DNA of 64,000 nucleotides. Origin: Sulfurimonas sp. (GTDB taxonomy: Bacteria; Campylobacterota; Campylobacteria; Campylobacterales; Sulfurimonadaceae). The number at the start of each line of letters is the position of its first letter. Within the stretch, counting starts at the first letter, position 1. The notes beneath the pieces were generated by a model, which saw nothing but the letters and a program-made list of their open reading frames with translations, searched no databases and was not told the DNA's origin. Positions 1-8,681 of this stretch are shown here, one piece after another. The position numbers and the translations under genes were made by a program. The stretch covers positions 1 through 64,000 of the forward strand of contig JADGEZ010000006.1 in assembly GCA_016744115.1 (NCBI GenBank). Reading direction: 5' to 3'.

Positions 1-73
1 ATCTTAAAGTTTATGAAGGTTTGGTTATGGGAGGTTTTGAGTTTTTGTCATTGAGTGCTTAAGCCCCCCCCCT

Positions 74-137
74 GTCATTGGGTGCTTGACACGGAATCTA
101 GTTCTCAGGCTAGATTCTGAATTGAGTTCCCAATGAC
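74..137 (-). repeat. Dispersed palindromic REP/MITE-like intergenic element
   Basis: Reverse complement reads GTCATTGGG...GAATCTAG...CTAGATTC...CCCAATGAC. Same architecture as the element at 14785-14852. Confidence 0.6.
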
Positions 138-225
138 GACACATCAAATTCCAATGACGGTTTTCAAATTTAGAATTTAGTAGCCTAGATTTTCATTAAG
201 TCACTTCTAGTAAAAAGTATTAAAT

Positions 226-1200
226 TTATGTTTTACTTGTCCATTTTATTCTAAAATACAAAAAATTGAATTTTTCAACTAATTGCGGTACATCATTATT
301 TATTGATTCTCCGATAAATATTAAAATAGATGGTTCAAAATATTCCTCTAATTCTTCAAATGAAACATTGCCAAAGGAGTAGTTAATTACAATAGGCTTA
401 GGTACATCTTTTACTCTTACTACACCTTTAACTCTATAAATATTTTTTGGAAGTGTTTTAAGTACTTCATCAAGGTTCTTAAACTCTATATCATCTTTGA
501 GATAAACAACTCTTTGGGTAATTGAGTCTTTGATTGTATGATCTTCATGTTTGTAATCTTTTGCTAATCCAACAATTTCATCAATTTTGTAGATACCCTC
601 AAATAATTCTTTACTCAGTATTCCTTGTTCTGCATGCTTGATAACATAGCTATTAAATACTTTTTTTCCTGTAAGAGTATTTTTAATATCAAACTCTTCT
701 TTAATCTCAATAAGATCTTTTTTGACTACTTCTAACTCAGACTCTGTAACTAAATCTATTTTATTTAAGACGATAATATTTGAACCACCTATTTGATACT
801 TAGCAGTAGAATTTTCTTTATATGAAGATATATTTTTAGAATCTACAACACAGATAACGCCTTCTACTGAAACACCAAGATTTTGTAAGGATAAAAATAT
901 AGGAAAAGGTTCCGATGCACCTGAAGTTTCTACAAAGATTATCTCTGGGTCATACTTATTTATAATTTCGATAATACCGCTTTCAAATTCTTCCGCTAAT
1001 TGGCAACATATGCAACCCTCAGATATTTCTAAAACTTCACTATATACATTACTAAGTATATTGCCATCTATGCCAATGTCTCCAAATTCATTTACTACAA
1101 TAGCGACTTTTTTATCAGAAAAATGTTTTTTAACGGTGTTTACAAGCATAGTTGTTTTACCAACACCTAAAAATCCTGTAATAATAAATGATTGTATCAT
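226..1200 (-). CDS. CobW/P47K-family GTPase
   Basis: Walker A GFLGVGKTT, EISEGCICCQ metal motif (CxCC) and FVETSGASEP. Confidence 0.85.
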   Translation of the reverse strand: MIQSFIITGFLGVGKTTMLVNTVKKHFSDKKVAIVVNEFGDIGIDGNILSNVYSEVLEISEGCICCQLAEEFESGIIEIINKYDPEIIFVETSGASEPFPIFLSLQNLGVSVEGVICVVDSKNISSYKENSTAKYQIGGSNIIVLNKIDLVTESELEVVKKDLIEIKEEFDIKNTLTGKKVFNSYVIKHAEQGILSKELFEGIYKIDEIVGLAKDYKHEDHTIKDSITQRVVYLKDDIEFKNLDEVLKTLPKNIYRVKGVVRVKDVPKPIVINYSFGNVSFEELEEYFEPSILIFIGESINNDVPQLVEKFNFLYFRIKWTSKT

Positions 1201-1354
1201 GCTAATGCCTTATGAATTGATTGTTCTTGATTGGATGTTAATCAATAAATTATTTCGTAATTCTTTAGTAAACTTAAAGATATAGGGAAAGAATTTTAAT
1301 AATGTGCTGGGTTTTATAGCTAGAAGATAACTGCACCAAAGGTACAGTTAAAGG

Positions 1355-2062
1355 TTAAGAATTAGTGCCTTTTGGAGACTCTAACATTTGTTGGAAACCA
1401 ACTTCTTTACACCACTCCTCAGTTAAATCATAAGCTGCAGATGCAGTTTCAAGATTTTTTTGAATGAGTTCTTTTTTCTTTTTGAACTTTTTCTCAATGA
1501 CAGAATCAAGAGTAGCTGTACCACCTGAAGCTGTATATTTTTTAAGAAATCTATCTTTAATACCCTCTTCAATAGCAGGCTTATTAACAGTTCCTAAAGC
1601 ACCAAATAAGGCACCTAACATTGCCATATTTGTTGCAAGTTCAGTTCCTGCTTTATCAATCGCAAATTGCGTAAAGTCTCTTGTTAGAACTTTTACATTT
1701 AAAGCATCCAAAATCTTTTTATCAACATCAGTTAAAAGATCTCTATCACTGTTGATGATAACAAGACCATTTTCTTTGATACCTGCATAAAAAGGCATAG
1801 TATATGATTTACCCATAGTAATAACTTGTGGGTGAAAAATCATAACGATATCAGGATAAATAACTTCCCCCCTATCATAAATAGGCACAGTTCCAATTCT
1901 TGCATAACTCTCAGATGGAGCCATACGCTTTTCAGCACCAAAAAATGGGTTAGATACAGCGTAATAACCTACTGTATCTGCGGCAGTTGCAGCGATATGT
2001 GCTGCAGTAACTGCACCTTGTCCACCAAGCCCTGGCATTCTTATTTTAATTGAATCTTTCAT
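1355..2062 (-). CDS. 2-oxoacid:ferredoxin oxidoreductase, gamma subunit
   Basis: MPGLGGQGAVTAAHI N-terminus typical of POR/KOR gamma subunits; operon context. Confidence 0.8.
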   Translation of the reverse strand: MKDSIKIRMPGLGGQGAVTAAHIAATAADTVGYYAVSNPFFGAEKRMAPSESYARIGTVPIYDRGEVIYPDIVMIFHPQVITMGKSYTMPFYAGIKENGLVIINSDRDLLTDVDKKILDALNVKVLTRDFTQFAIDKAGTELATNMAMLGALFGALGTVNKPAIEEGIKDRFLKKYTASGGTATLDSVIEKKFKKKKELIQKNLETASAAYDLTEEWCKEVGFQQMLESPKGTNS

Positions 2063-2931
2063 TATAAAAGCCCCTCTTCTTTACATTTTTTCAAGTGTGC
2101 TTCTGCTTCTGGTGAAATATATTTGTAAGATGCAAATCTATCTTTATCTTGATCCTTCATCTCTCCTAATCCTTCATTAGCACTTAGACCAATCTCAAGG
2201 ATACAAGGAGTATAAATATTAAGATATGTTGGACCAATTTCTCTAGCAATTAAAATTGCTTCTCTCACTGCTTTTGCAACTGCTTTTGGTGCAGAAGCTG
2301 TCATGTTAATAGAATAATGACAACCAGAAGTTGTAGCAAGTTCCCACATTTTTACTTTTTCAAACTTTTTACCAGTTGGAGCCATTTTGAAAACTTGACC
2401 TTTTGGAGTCATTCCTGATTCTTGACCACCAGTATTTGCATATACTTCATTGTCAAAACAGATAGTTGTAATCTTTTCTTGCCTAAAGAACGATTGAAGT
2501 GTATAGTCAAGACCAATATCAACAGTAGCACCATCACCAGCTAAGACAACAACATCTTTAATTCTATCTGGAAATCTCCAAGTTAGTGATCTTTTGATAC
2601 CAGATGCAACTGCATTTTGGTTACCAAAAAGTGAATGCACTGTATGAAGTGCGATGTGTGGGAACATTAAAGAGGTACAACCAGTTGAATTAACAATGAT
2701 AGTATCTTCAGGCGTAGGAAGTGCTGATAATACATATCTCAGAGCAGCAGCTTCTGGACAACCTGCACATAAAGAGTGTTCTTCTAGTAACTCTTTTGTC
2801 TCTGGAAGTTCTTTAATACCACGAGGTTTATCCATCTTCTCAGCCCATGTAGCATTCTCTTCGAGATCGATGATCTCTTGAGGCATAATGTCTCTGAATT
2901 CAGGATTAATTTTATAAATATCTATTGCCAT
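2062..2931 (-). CDS. 2-oxoacid:ferredoxin oxidoreductase, beta (TPP-binding) subunit
   Basis: CAGCPEAAA, GDGATVDIG TPP motif and NEVYANTGGQESGMTP. Confidence 0.85.
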   Translation of the reverse strand: MAIDIYKINPEFRDIMPQEIIDLEENATWAEKMDKPRGIKELPETKELLEEHSLCAGCPEAAALRYVLSALPTPEDTIIVNSTGCTSLMFPHIALHTVHSLFGNQNAVASGIKRSLTWRFPDRIKDVVVLAGDGATVDIGLDYTLQSFFRQEKITTICFDNEVYANTGGQESGMTPKGQVFKMAPTGKKFEKVKMWELATTSGCHYSINMTASAPKAVAKAVREAILIAREIGPTYLNIYTPCILEIGLSANEGLGEMKDQDKDRFASYKYISPEAEAHLKKCKEEGLL

Positions 2932-2932
2932 C

Positions 2933-4135
2933 TTATGCTCCTTTTCCTGGGTTAAGCACTTCCATTACTTCTTGGATAATTGCTTCTGCTGGTAAACTCA
3001 TACCACCGGCAACTCTGGGTCCACCAATAATGTTTGTATCAGATTTTCCATAAAGTGCAGTTTTAACTTCTTTTTCTAACCAACCAACAACATTAAACTC
3101 AGGTACCCAAGCATGCTTAACACCTTCTAAAGATTTAATAAGTTCTTTTGTTGGGAATGGTCTAATAGTTCTAAGTTTAATAACTTTAGATTTAATTCCA
3201 AGTTTTGCAAGTTCTCTTTGTCCTTCTTTTGCTTGATGAGAAGCAGTACCACAAGTGATGAATGCGATTTCAGCGTCTACATCACCACTTTCATGGAGAA
3301 GACCTTTTAAGAAATGCTCTGCATAAGGGCGTGATCTCTCTACTGCTGATCTCACTTCCCACTGCCAAGAAGCATGTGTAGCATATGAAATATAGTTAGA
3401 TTTCATTACAAATGGATCTCTTAAAAAACGCCCTGGAGGTGTTTCAGAATCAATCGGAGGTAATGGAGACTTATAAGGTTCATAAGGTAAAAGTGCAATG
3501 TCATCATTTGGAAGCATAACTGATTCTCTAGTATGAGATACAAAGAAACCATCAACTACTGTAACGATAGGCACATGCACATCAGGCTTTTCAGCTACAA
3601 TAAATGCTGCAATAGACATATCAAATAGTTCTTGTACATTTTCAGCATACCAAATCATACAACCAGTTTCTAACATGAATGTTACTTCAAGATTATCAGG
3701 TTGAATTGTAAGTGGCGAATTAATACCACGAGCCATTAAGATAAGCTGACAAGGGATTCTTGTACCAGACCATTGAGGAAAGTTTTCCATTGCTCTTAGT
3801 GTACCTGGTCCTGAAGTTGTAGTAATGGTTCTTGAACCTGACATTGCACAACCTGCAACTTCAGACATTACACCAAATTCATTCTCACCTCTAAAATACA
3901 TACCAACATAACCCTCAGCCCATAGTTCACCGATAAGGTGTGCTGCTTCTGATTGTGGTGTAATTGGGTATGATACAGATGCATCTACTGTACATCTTTT
4001 AACCGCTTCTTTTAAAACTTCAGAACCAGTCATAAAATGTTTAGTTCTAGGAGCTTCGAAAAGCATATGGTCTGCTGTAACCATAGTTTGTCCAGACCAG
4101 TTTTTTGTTGCTGTCATATCACTGCGTTTACTCAT
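2933..4135 (-). CDS. 2-oxoacid:ferredoxin oxidoreductase, alpha subunit
   Basis: YPITPQSEAAHLIGELW and TTSGPGTLRAMEN; operon context. Confidence 0.85.
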   Translation of the reverse strand: MSKRSDMTATKNWSGQTMVTADHMLFEAPRTKHFMTGSEVLKEAVKRCTVDASVSYPITPQSEAAHLIGELWAEGYVGMYFRGENEFGVMSEVAGCAMSGSRTITTTSGPGTLRAMENFPQWSGTRIPCQLILMARGINSPLTIQPDNLEVTFMLETGCMIWYAENVQELFDMSIAAFIVAEKPDVHVPIVTVVDGFFVSHTRESVMLPNDDIALLPYEPYKSPLPPIDSETPPGRFLRDPFVMKSNYISYATHASWQWEVRSAVERSRPYAEHFLKGLLHESGDVDAEIAFITCGTASHQAKEGQRELAKLGIKSKVIKLRTIRPFPTKELIKSLEGVKHAWVPEFNVVGWLEKEVKTALYGKSDTNIIGGPRVAGGMSLPAEAIIQEVMEVLNPGKGA

Positions 4136-4150
4136 TTGTTTCTCCTTTTC

Positions 4151-4720
4151 CTATAATTTTAGTTCTGATTTTACTTCTCTAGCTATTTTGATAAATTTCT
4201 CAAGCTCTGAAGAGTGTTGATCCCTTAATGTAGCCATAGCATCTTCATGCCCTGATAGACCACAAATCGCAACTGTATAACAATCTGTTTCAGCTCTTAC
4301 GATTTTTAAAGCAACATTTGCATAATGACAGTGAACACCGATAAATATCGCTGCTTTGATGTTGTTATGCCAAATTGTTAAGTTTGGATGATTTGGATTT
4401 ATTTCAACCTCAGCATCAATTTTTGGATACTTTGGTCTATAGTCATACATTGGAATCATTTTACAATTAAGCACTTCAGCCATCTCTTTGATGAGTTTAG
4501 CTTTTTTCTTTGCTTCTTCATTGTAAGCATATAATACTTGTGGACCAGGGAAAATAGTTGCATTTTCGCTTGTCAACATAACTTTTGCAATTTCTCTCAT
4601 TGCAATCTCTTCATCAACCACATCTTCTAATAAAAGTGCTTTTCCCTCTGGGGGTGTAATTACACCCTCATAAACAGCCGTAGGATACGGTGAATAATAC
4701 GCAGGACCTTGGTTTGCCAT
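4151..4720 (-). CDS. Accessory (epsilon-like) subunit of five-subunit 2-oxoacid:ferredoxin oxidoreductase
   Basis: 189-aa ORF between ferredoxin-like and alpha genes. Resembles the extra subunit of Hydrogenobacter-type Por/For enzymes (from memory). Confidence 0.55.
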   Translation of the reverse strand: MANQGPAYYSPYPTAVYEGVITPPEGKALLLEDVVDEEIAMREIAKVMLTSENATIFPGPQVLYAYNEEAKKKAKLIKEMAEVLNCKMIPMYDYRPKYPKIDAEVEINPNHPNLTIWHNNIKAAIFIGVHCHYANVALKIVRAETDCYTVAICGLSGHEDAMATLRDQHSSELEKFIKIAREVKSELKL

Positions 4721-4774
4721 AAGTTCTCCTATAATTTTTTTTTTACAATAACTTTAAATAAATCTTTTTAAAAT

Positions 4775-5002
4775 TTATCCTTCGCCAACATTAGGCATTT
4801 CCATTGTAATACAGTCTCTATTAAGCATGTCTGTACATACATACACACAAAGTGCACAACCTTTACATCTATCAATATCTACCCAAGATGTATTTCCAGC
4901 CTTATCGAACATTAGCGTATTCGCCTCTGGACAATACAATGTACAAGTGTTACACTTATACTCAGCACACATGTTAGAATCTACTTTTGCTACATAATAC
5001 AT
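4775..5002 (-). CDS. Ferredoxin-like delta subunit of 2-oxoacid:ferredoxin oxidoreductase
   Basis: Cys motifs CKGCALCVYVC and CNTCTLYCPE. Confidence 0.75.
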   Translation of the reverse strand: MYYVAKVDSNMCAEYKCNTCTLYCPEANTLMFDKAGNTSWVDIDRCKGCALCVYVCTDMLNRDCITMEMPNVGEG

Positions 5003-5320
5003 TATTTACTCCTATAGTGACTTAAACATAGTATCAGATTTGATTAAAACGATTAATTTTCAAATCTAATAGTTTTAGGATGTAGCTTATAAATATTATA
5101 GATAAAAATCCTAAGGAACAAGTATTATACTGTTCATTAGAGATTTTTTTCAGCTACATTTTATGTTTTCAGAGAGGATTTTACTTAAATTACCTTTTAT
5201 TTTTCCTTAATTTAAGATGTAAAAATATTTTATAAAATACAGATTAATTCAAAGATATATTAGGTCTAGCGTGCTGTTAATTAGATGCGATAATAATTAA
5301 ACTTATATTTTAACTTTAAG

Positions 5321-5719
5321 TTGCTAGAAGAGGATATAATAAGCAATCAAGGAGATAAAGTGAGTGAACAAGCAAATATACTAGCACAGATGCAAAACTT
5401 AGTGATGAATATTTTAAAAACAGGATCAGCAAGTCAAGAACAAGGTGATAAGATAGAAGAATTAGAGTTTTTATTATTTGAGCAAAATGCCTTTAAAGAG
5501 ATTGAACATCAAGAGTATTCTTGTCAAGGAGAAGAGATTGCCAATCTTTTTTTTACAGGAGATCATGAAAGGGCTATAAGCAAAATGAGTGAGTGTGAAA
5601 TTTCAGCAGAAGATTTTTTTGGTTTTATAGAATATAACTATGATGAAGAACCCTTAACAGAAATGTTTACAGCAAAATTTATTGAAGATATAAATATTGC
5701 CTTAACTCAAAAGTTTTAA
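5321..5719 (+). CDS. Hypothetical protein
   Basis: 132-aa ORF with a non-ATG start as given; an internal GTG at VSEQANI may be the true start. Confidence 0.5.
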   Translation: MLEEDIISNQGDKVSEQANILAQMQNLVMNILKTGSASQEQGDKIEELEFLLFEQNAFKEIEHQEYSCQGEEIANLFFTGDHERAISKMSECEISAEDFFGFIEYNYDEEPLTEMFTAKFIEDINIALTQKF

Positions 5720-5732
5720 AAAGATATATTTA

Positions 5733-7949
5733 TCATATATCTTTTTCTATTACACCCTTAAAGGTGTTGAAATAACTCTCCTTTAAATCGTCCATAGAGA
5801 TAGAAATATCATTTATTTTGACAAGATCTCCTCCGACTGTTCCGATTTTTTCAACTGACATAGATTCTTCTAACATTTCTTCAAAAGCTTCACAGTTTTG
5901 AGCTTTTACTTCGATAATAGCACGACTCATTGATTCTGCAAAAATATCTCTTGAATCCGATGTACTCATCTCTACATCACAGGATAAACCTGAAGTTGCC
6001 GCCATCTTTGCTAAAGCAATAGCTACCCCTCCAGAACTTGCATCTTTTGCAGACTCAAGAAGATGTTTTTTGTTTGCTTGTATCACTAAATCCCAAAGCA
6101 TTAACTCATTTTTGTAGTTAATCTCTCCAAGTATGCCTGCCACAGTACCACAAATCTCTTTCATGTAAAGTGAAGCACCAAACTCTGATTTTGATTCACC
6201 TACTAAGTAAAGTGCGTTGCCTTCTGCTTGAAACGAAGACATTAAGACATTGTTTTGATCATCATTAACACCCACAGTTGCAATAGAAGGAGTTGGAAAT
6301 ACTGAAACGCCATTTGTTTCATTATAAAGTGAAACATTTCCACCGATAACGGGAGTAGTAAGTTCTAAACAGGCTTCTTTTATCCCTAAACAACCTTGAG
6401 CAAACTGCCACATAACTTCGGGATTTTCAGGGTTACCATAGTTGAGACAATCTGTAACAGCTAAAGGTCTTGCCCCACTCATAGCAACATTTCGACCAGC
6501 TTCCATAACCGCAGCAGCTGCTCCACCTTTAGGGTCTATGTAGCAATAACGCACATTACAATCCGCACTCATCGCTAAGGCTTTAGAGTTTTCTTTAACA
6601 CGTACAACCGAAGCATCAAGCATCCCACCATTTTTAATAGTGTTGGTTTGTACCATAGAATCATACTGCGTATATATCCAAGACTTATCTACAACTTCCA
6701 TAGATTTTATAAGTATCTCAAATGCTTCTTGATTAGAAACTTTATCAAAATCATCAATACTAATATCTTTAAGTCCCTCAAGATATTTTGGTTTTGTCAT
6801 AGGACGGTCTAACTCAGGGGCTTCTTCACTTACTGGATTTACTGGAACCTCAGCACATTTCTCCCCTTGCCAAAACAGTTCCATATTTCCAGTATCGGTT
6901 ACTTCGCCGATAACAGCAGCGTCTAAATCCCATTTTTCAAATATATCAATAATCGCTTGTTCTGAACCTTTTTTAGCACACAAAAGCATTCGTTCTTGAG
7001 ATTCACTTAACATAAAGTCATAGGGAGTCATATTTTCTTCACGAGCTGGAACTTTATCAAGGTGCATAATCATACCAGCACCCGAACGCCCTGCCATCTC
7101 AAAAGAAGAAGATGTAAGACCCGCTGCACCCATATCTTGGATACCTACAACATGATCTGTTTTAAAGAGTTCCATACACGCTTCTAAGAGTAGTTTTTCA
7201 GTAAAGGGATCTCCCACTTGAACTGTAGGGCGAAGAGATTTTGATTCCTCTGTAAAACTATCAGAACTCATAACAGCTCCACCGAGACCATCACGACCTG
7301 TTTTTGCACCAACATACATGACAGGATTACCAACACCATCCGCGCGACCATAAAAAATCTCATCTGATTTTGCGATGCCTAGATTAAAGGCGTTTACTAA
7401 GATGTTACCATTATAACATTCATCAAAACTTACCTCACCACCGATGGTAGGCACACCCATACAGTTACCATAAGCACCTATACCCTCAGTTACACCACGC
7501 ACTAAATATCGTTGATGTGAAGCAGTCTTGTCATCATTTAAAACATTCCCAAAACGAAGAGAATTAAGTGAGGCTATAGGTCTTGCACCCATAGTAAATA
7601 CATCACGCATAATCCCACCAACACCAGTAGCAGCCCCTTGAAAAGGTTCTATAAATGAGGGATGATTATGTGACTCCATCTTAAATACAGCCGCATATCC
7701 ATCACCAATATCAATAACACCAGCATTTTCTCCAGGACCTTGAATAACCCAAGGAGCAGAAGTTGGAAAACCTTTTAAATGTACTTTAGAGGATTTATAA
7801 GAACAATGTTCACTCCACATAGCCGAAAATATTCCAAGCTCAACAAGATTTGGTTCACGACCTAAAATCTCTTTAATGTGTATGTAATCATCTGAAGAAA
7901 GTTTATGTTTTACTAATTGGTCTTGGATGTTTTCTAATTCTTGGCTCAT
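5733..7949 (-). CDS. purL: Phosphoribosylformylglycinamidine synthase subunit PurL
   Basis: WSEHCSYKSSK, ESHNHPSFIEPFQGAATGVGG; 738 aa. Confidence 0.95.
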   Translation of the reverse strand: MSQELENIQDQLVKHKLSSDDYIHIKEILGREPNLVELGIFSAMWSEHCSYKSSKVHLKGFPTSAPWVIQGPGENAGVIDIGDGYAAVFKMESHNHPSFIEPFQGAATGVGGIMRDVFTMGARPIASLNSLRFGNVLNDDKTASHQRYLVRGVTEGIGAYGNCMGVPTIGGEVSFDECYNGNILVNAFNLGIAKSDEIFYGRADGVGNPVMYVGAKTGRDGLGGAVMSSDSFTEESKSLRPTVQVGDPFTEKLLLEACMELFKTDHVVGIQDMGAAGLTSSSFEMAGRSGAGMIMHLDKVPAREENMTPYDFMLSESQERMLLCAKKGSEQAIIDIFEKWDLDAAVIGEVTDTGNMELFWQGEKCAEVPVNPVSEEAPELDRPMTKPKYLEGLKDISIDDFDKVSNQEAFEILIKSMEVVDKSWIYTQYDSMVQTNTIKNGGMLDASVVRVKENSKALAMSADCNVRYCYIDPKGGAAAAVMEAGRNVAMSGARPLAVTDCLNYGNPENPEVMWQFAQGCLGIKEACLELTTPVIGGNVSLYNETNGVSVFPTPSIATVGVNDDQNNVLMSSFQAEGNALYLVGESKSEFGASLYMKEICGTVAGILGEINYKNELMLWDLVIQANKKHLLESAKDASSGGVAIALAKMAATSGLSCDVEMSTSDSRDIFAESMSRAIIEVKAQNCEAFEEMLEESMSVEKIGTVGGDLVKINDISISMDDLKESYFNTFKGVIEKDI

Positions 7950-7977
7950 TGTTTTGTGTCCTAAAAGAAATTTTCTT

Positions 7978-8061
7978 AAAAGACTTGTTTTTGTAGCTTT
8001 GGAGGAGGTGTATAGTCTCCCTCTCCTATAATGGTTTATCCATTATCAGCATCAGTCTTTT
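7978..8061 (-). promoter_or_regulatory. Possible structured 5' leader of purL (three-way-junction fold)
   Basis: AAAAGACT (8061-8054) pairs with AGTCTTTT (7985-7978), enclosing ATAATGG-ATAAA-CCATTAT and GGAGAGGG...CCTCCTCC. Confidence 0.3.
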
Positions 8062-8099
8062 TAAAGAGGGATTATATCTAAGAAGTAGTAAAAATTAAT

Positions 8100-8672
8100 T
8101 TAAAATTTAAAAATAATACTTATATAAGTTGTTACAATACTATCATAAGTATATGTAATATCATTTTTTAAATTTGTAGCACTTAACTCTATCAACTTTA
8201 CGCCTAGTTCTAAATCCATTGTTTCATCAAGATGAAAGTTAATACCTAAATCTCCACCAAAATAAGAATCAGATATAGAGCGGACAAAGCCATCCTTATC
8301 AGCATGCTTCATATCCGCCATACCGGTATTTACACCTAAGAAGAAATTTATCTCTTTTGAGATATTGATAAGATACTGCAACTCTACACCTATCATATAA
8401 GCATAATCAAAATTATTTATCTTATTGTAACGAGCAGAGAGAAACAATCTGTAATCTTGCGTTTGAGCACCTATCTTAATCCCTGCATGTGAAAAATTTG
8501 TCTTTTTATCAAAGATCGACGCTCCACTCTTATCCATTGCATATACATCAAAGCTATTATAACCTGCTTCGATTCCAATCAAAGAATAGGATTTTTTATC
8601 AAAAATCTTAGACTCTCCAAACATAGGTGTTAATCCTAGTAGCAACATTAATACTAAACTTTTTATTTTCAT
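8100..8672 (-). CDS. Outer-membrane beta-barrel-like protein
   Basis: Signal peptide, alternating aromatic/polar strands, C-terminal FKF. Confidence 0.55.
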   Translation of the reverse strand: MKIKSLVLMLLLGLTPMFGESKIFDKKSYSLIGIEAGYNSFDVYAMDKSGASIFDKKTNFSHAGIKIGAQTQDYRLFLSARYNKINNFDYAYMIGVELQYLINISKEINFFLGVNTGMADMKHADKDGFVRSISDSYFGGDLGINFHLDETMDLELGVKLIELSATNLKNDITYTYDSIVTTYISIIFKF

Positions 8673-8681
8673 TTTATTTCC

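Noticed and set aside
1010-2881. Plus-strand ORFs at 1010-1285, 1464-1790, 1826-2053 and 2654-2881
   Set aside because: They are antisense to well-supported conserved genes and show no family motifs.
7978-8061. Known purine, ZTP or TPP riboswitch
   Set aside because: Core consensus motifs that I recall for these classes are absent, so only an unnamed structured leader is proposed.
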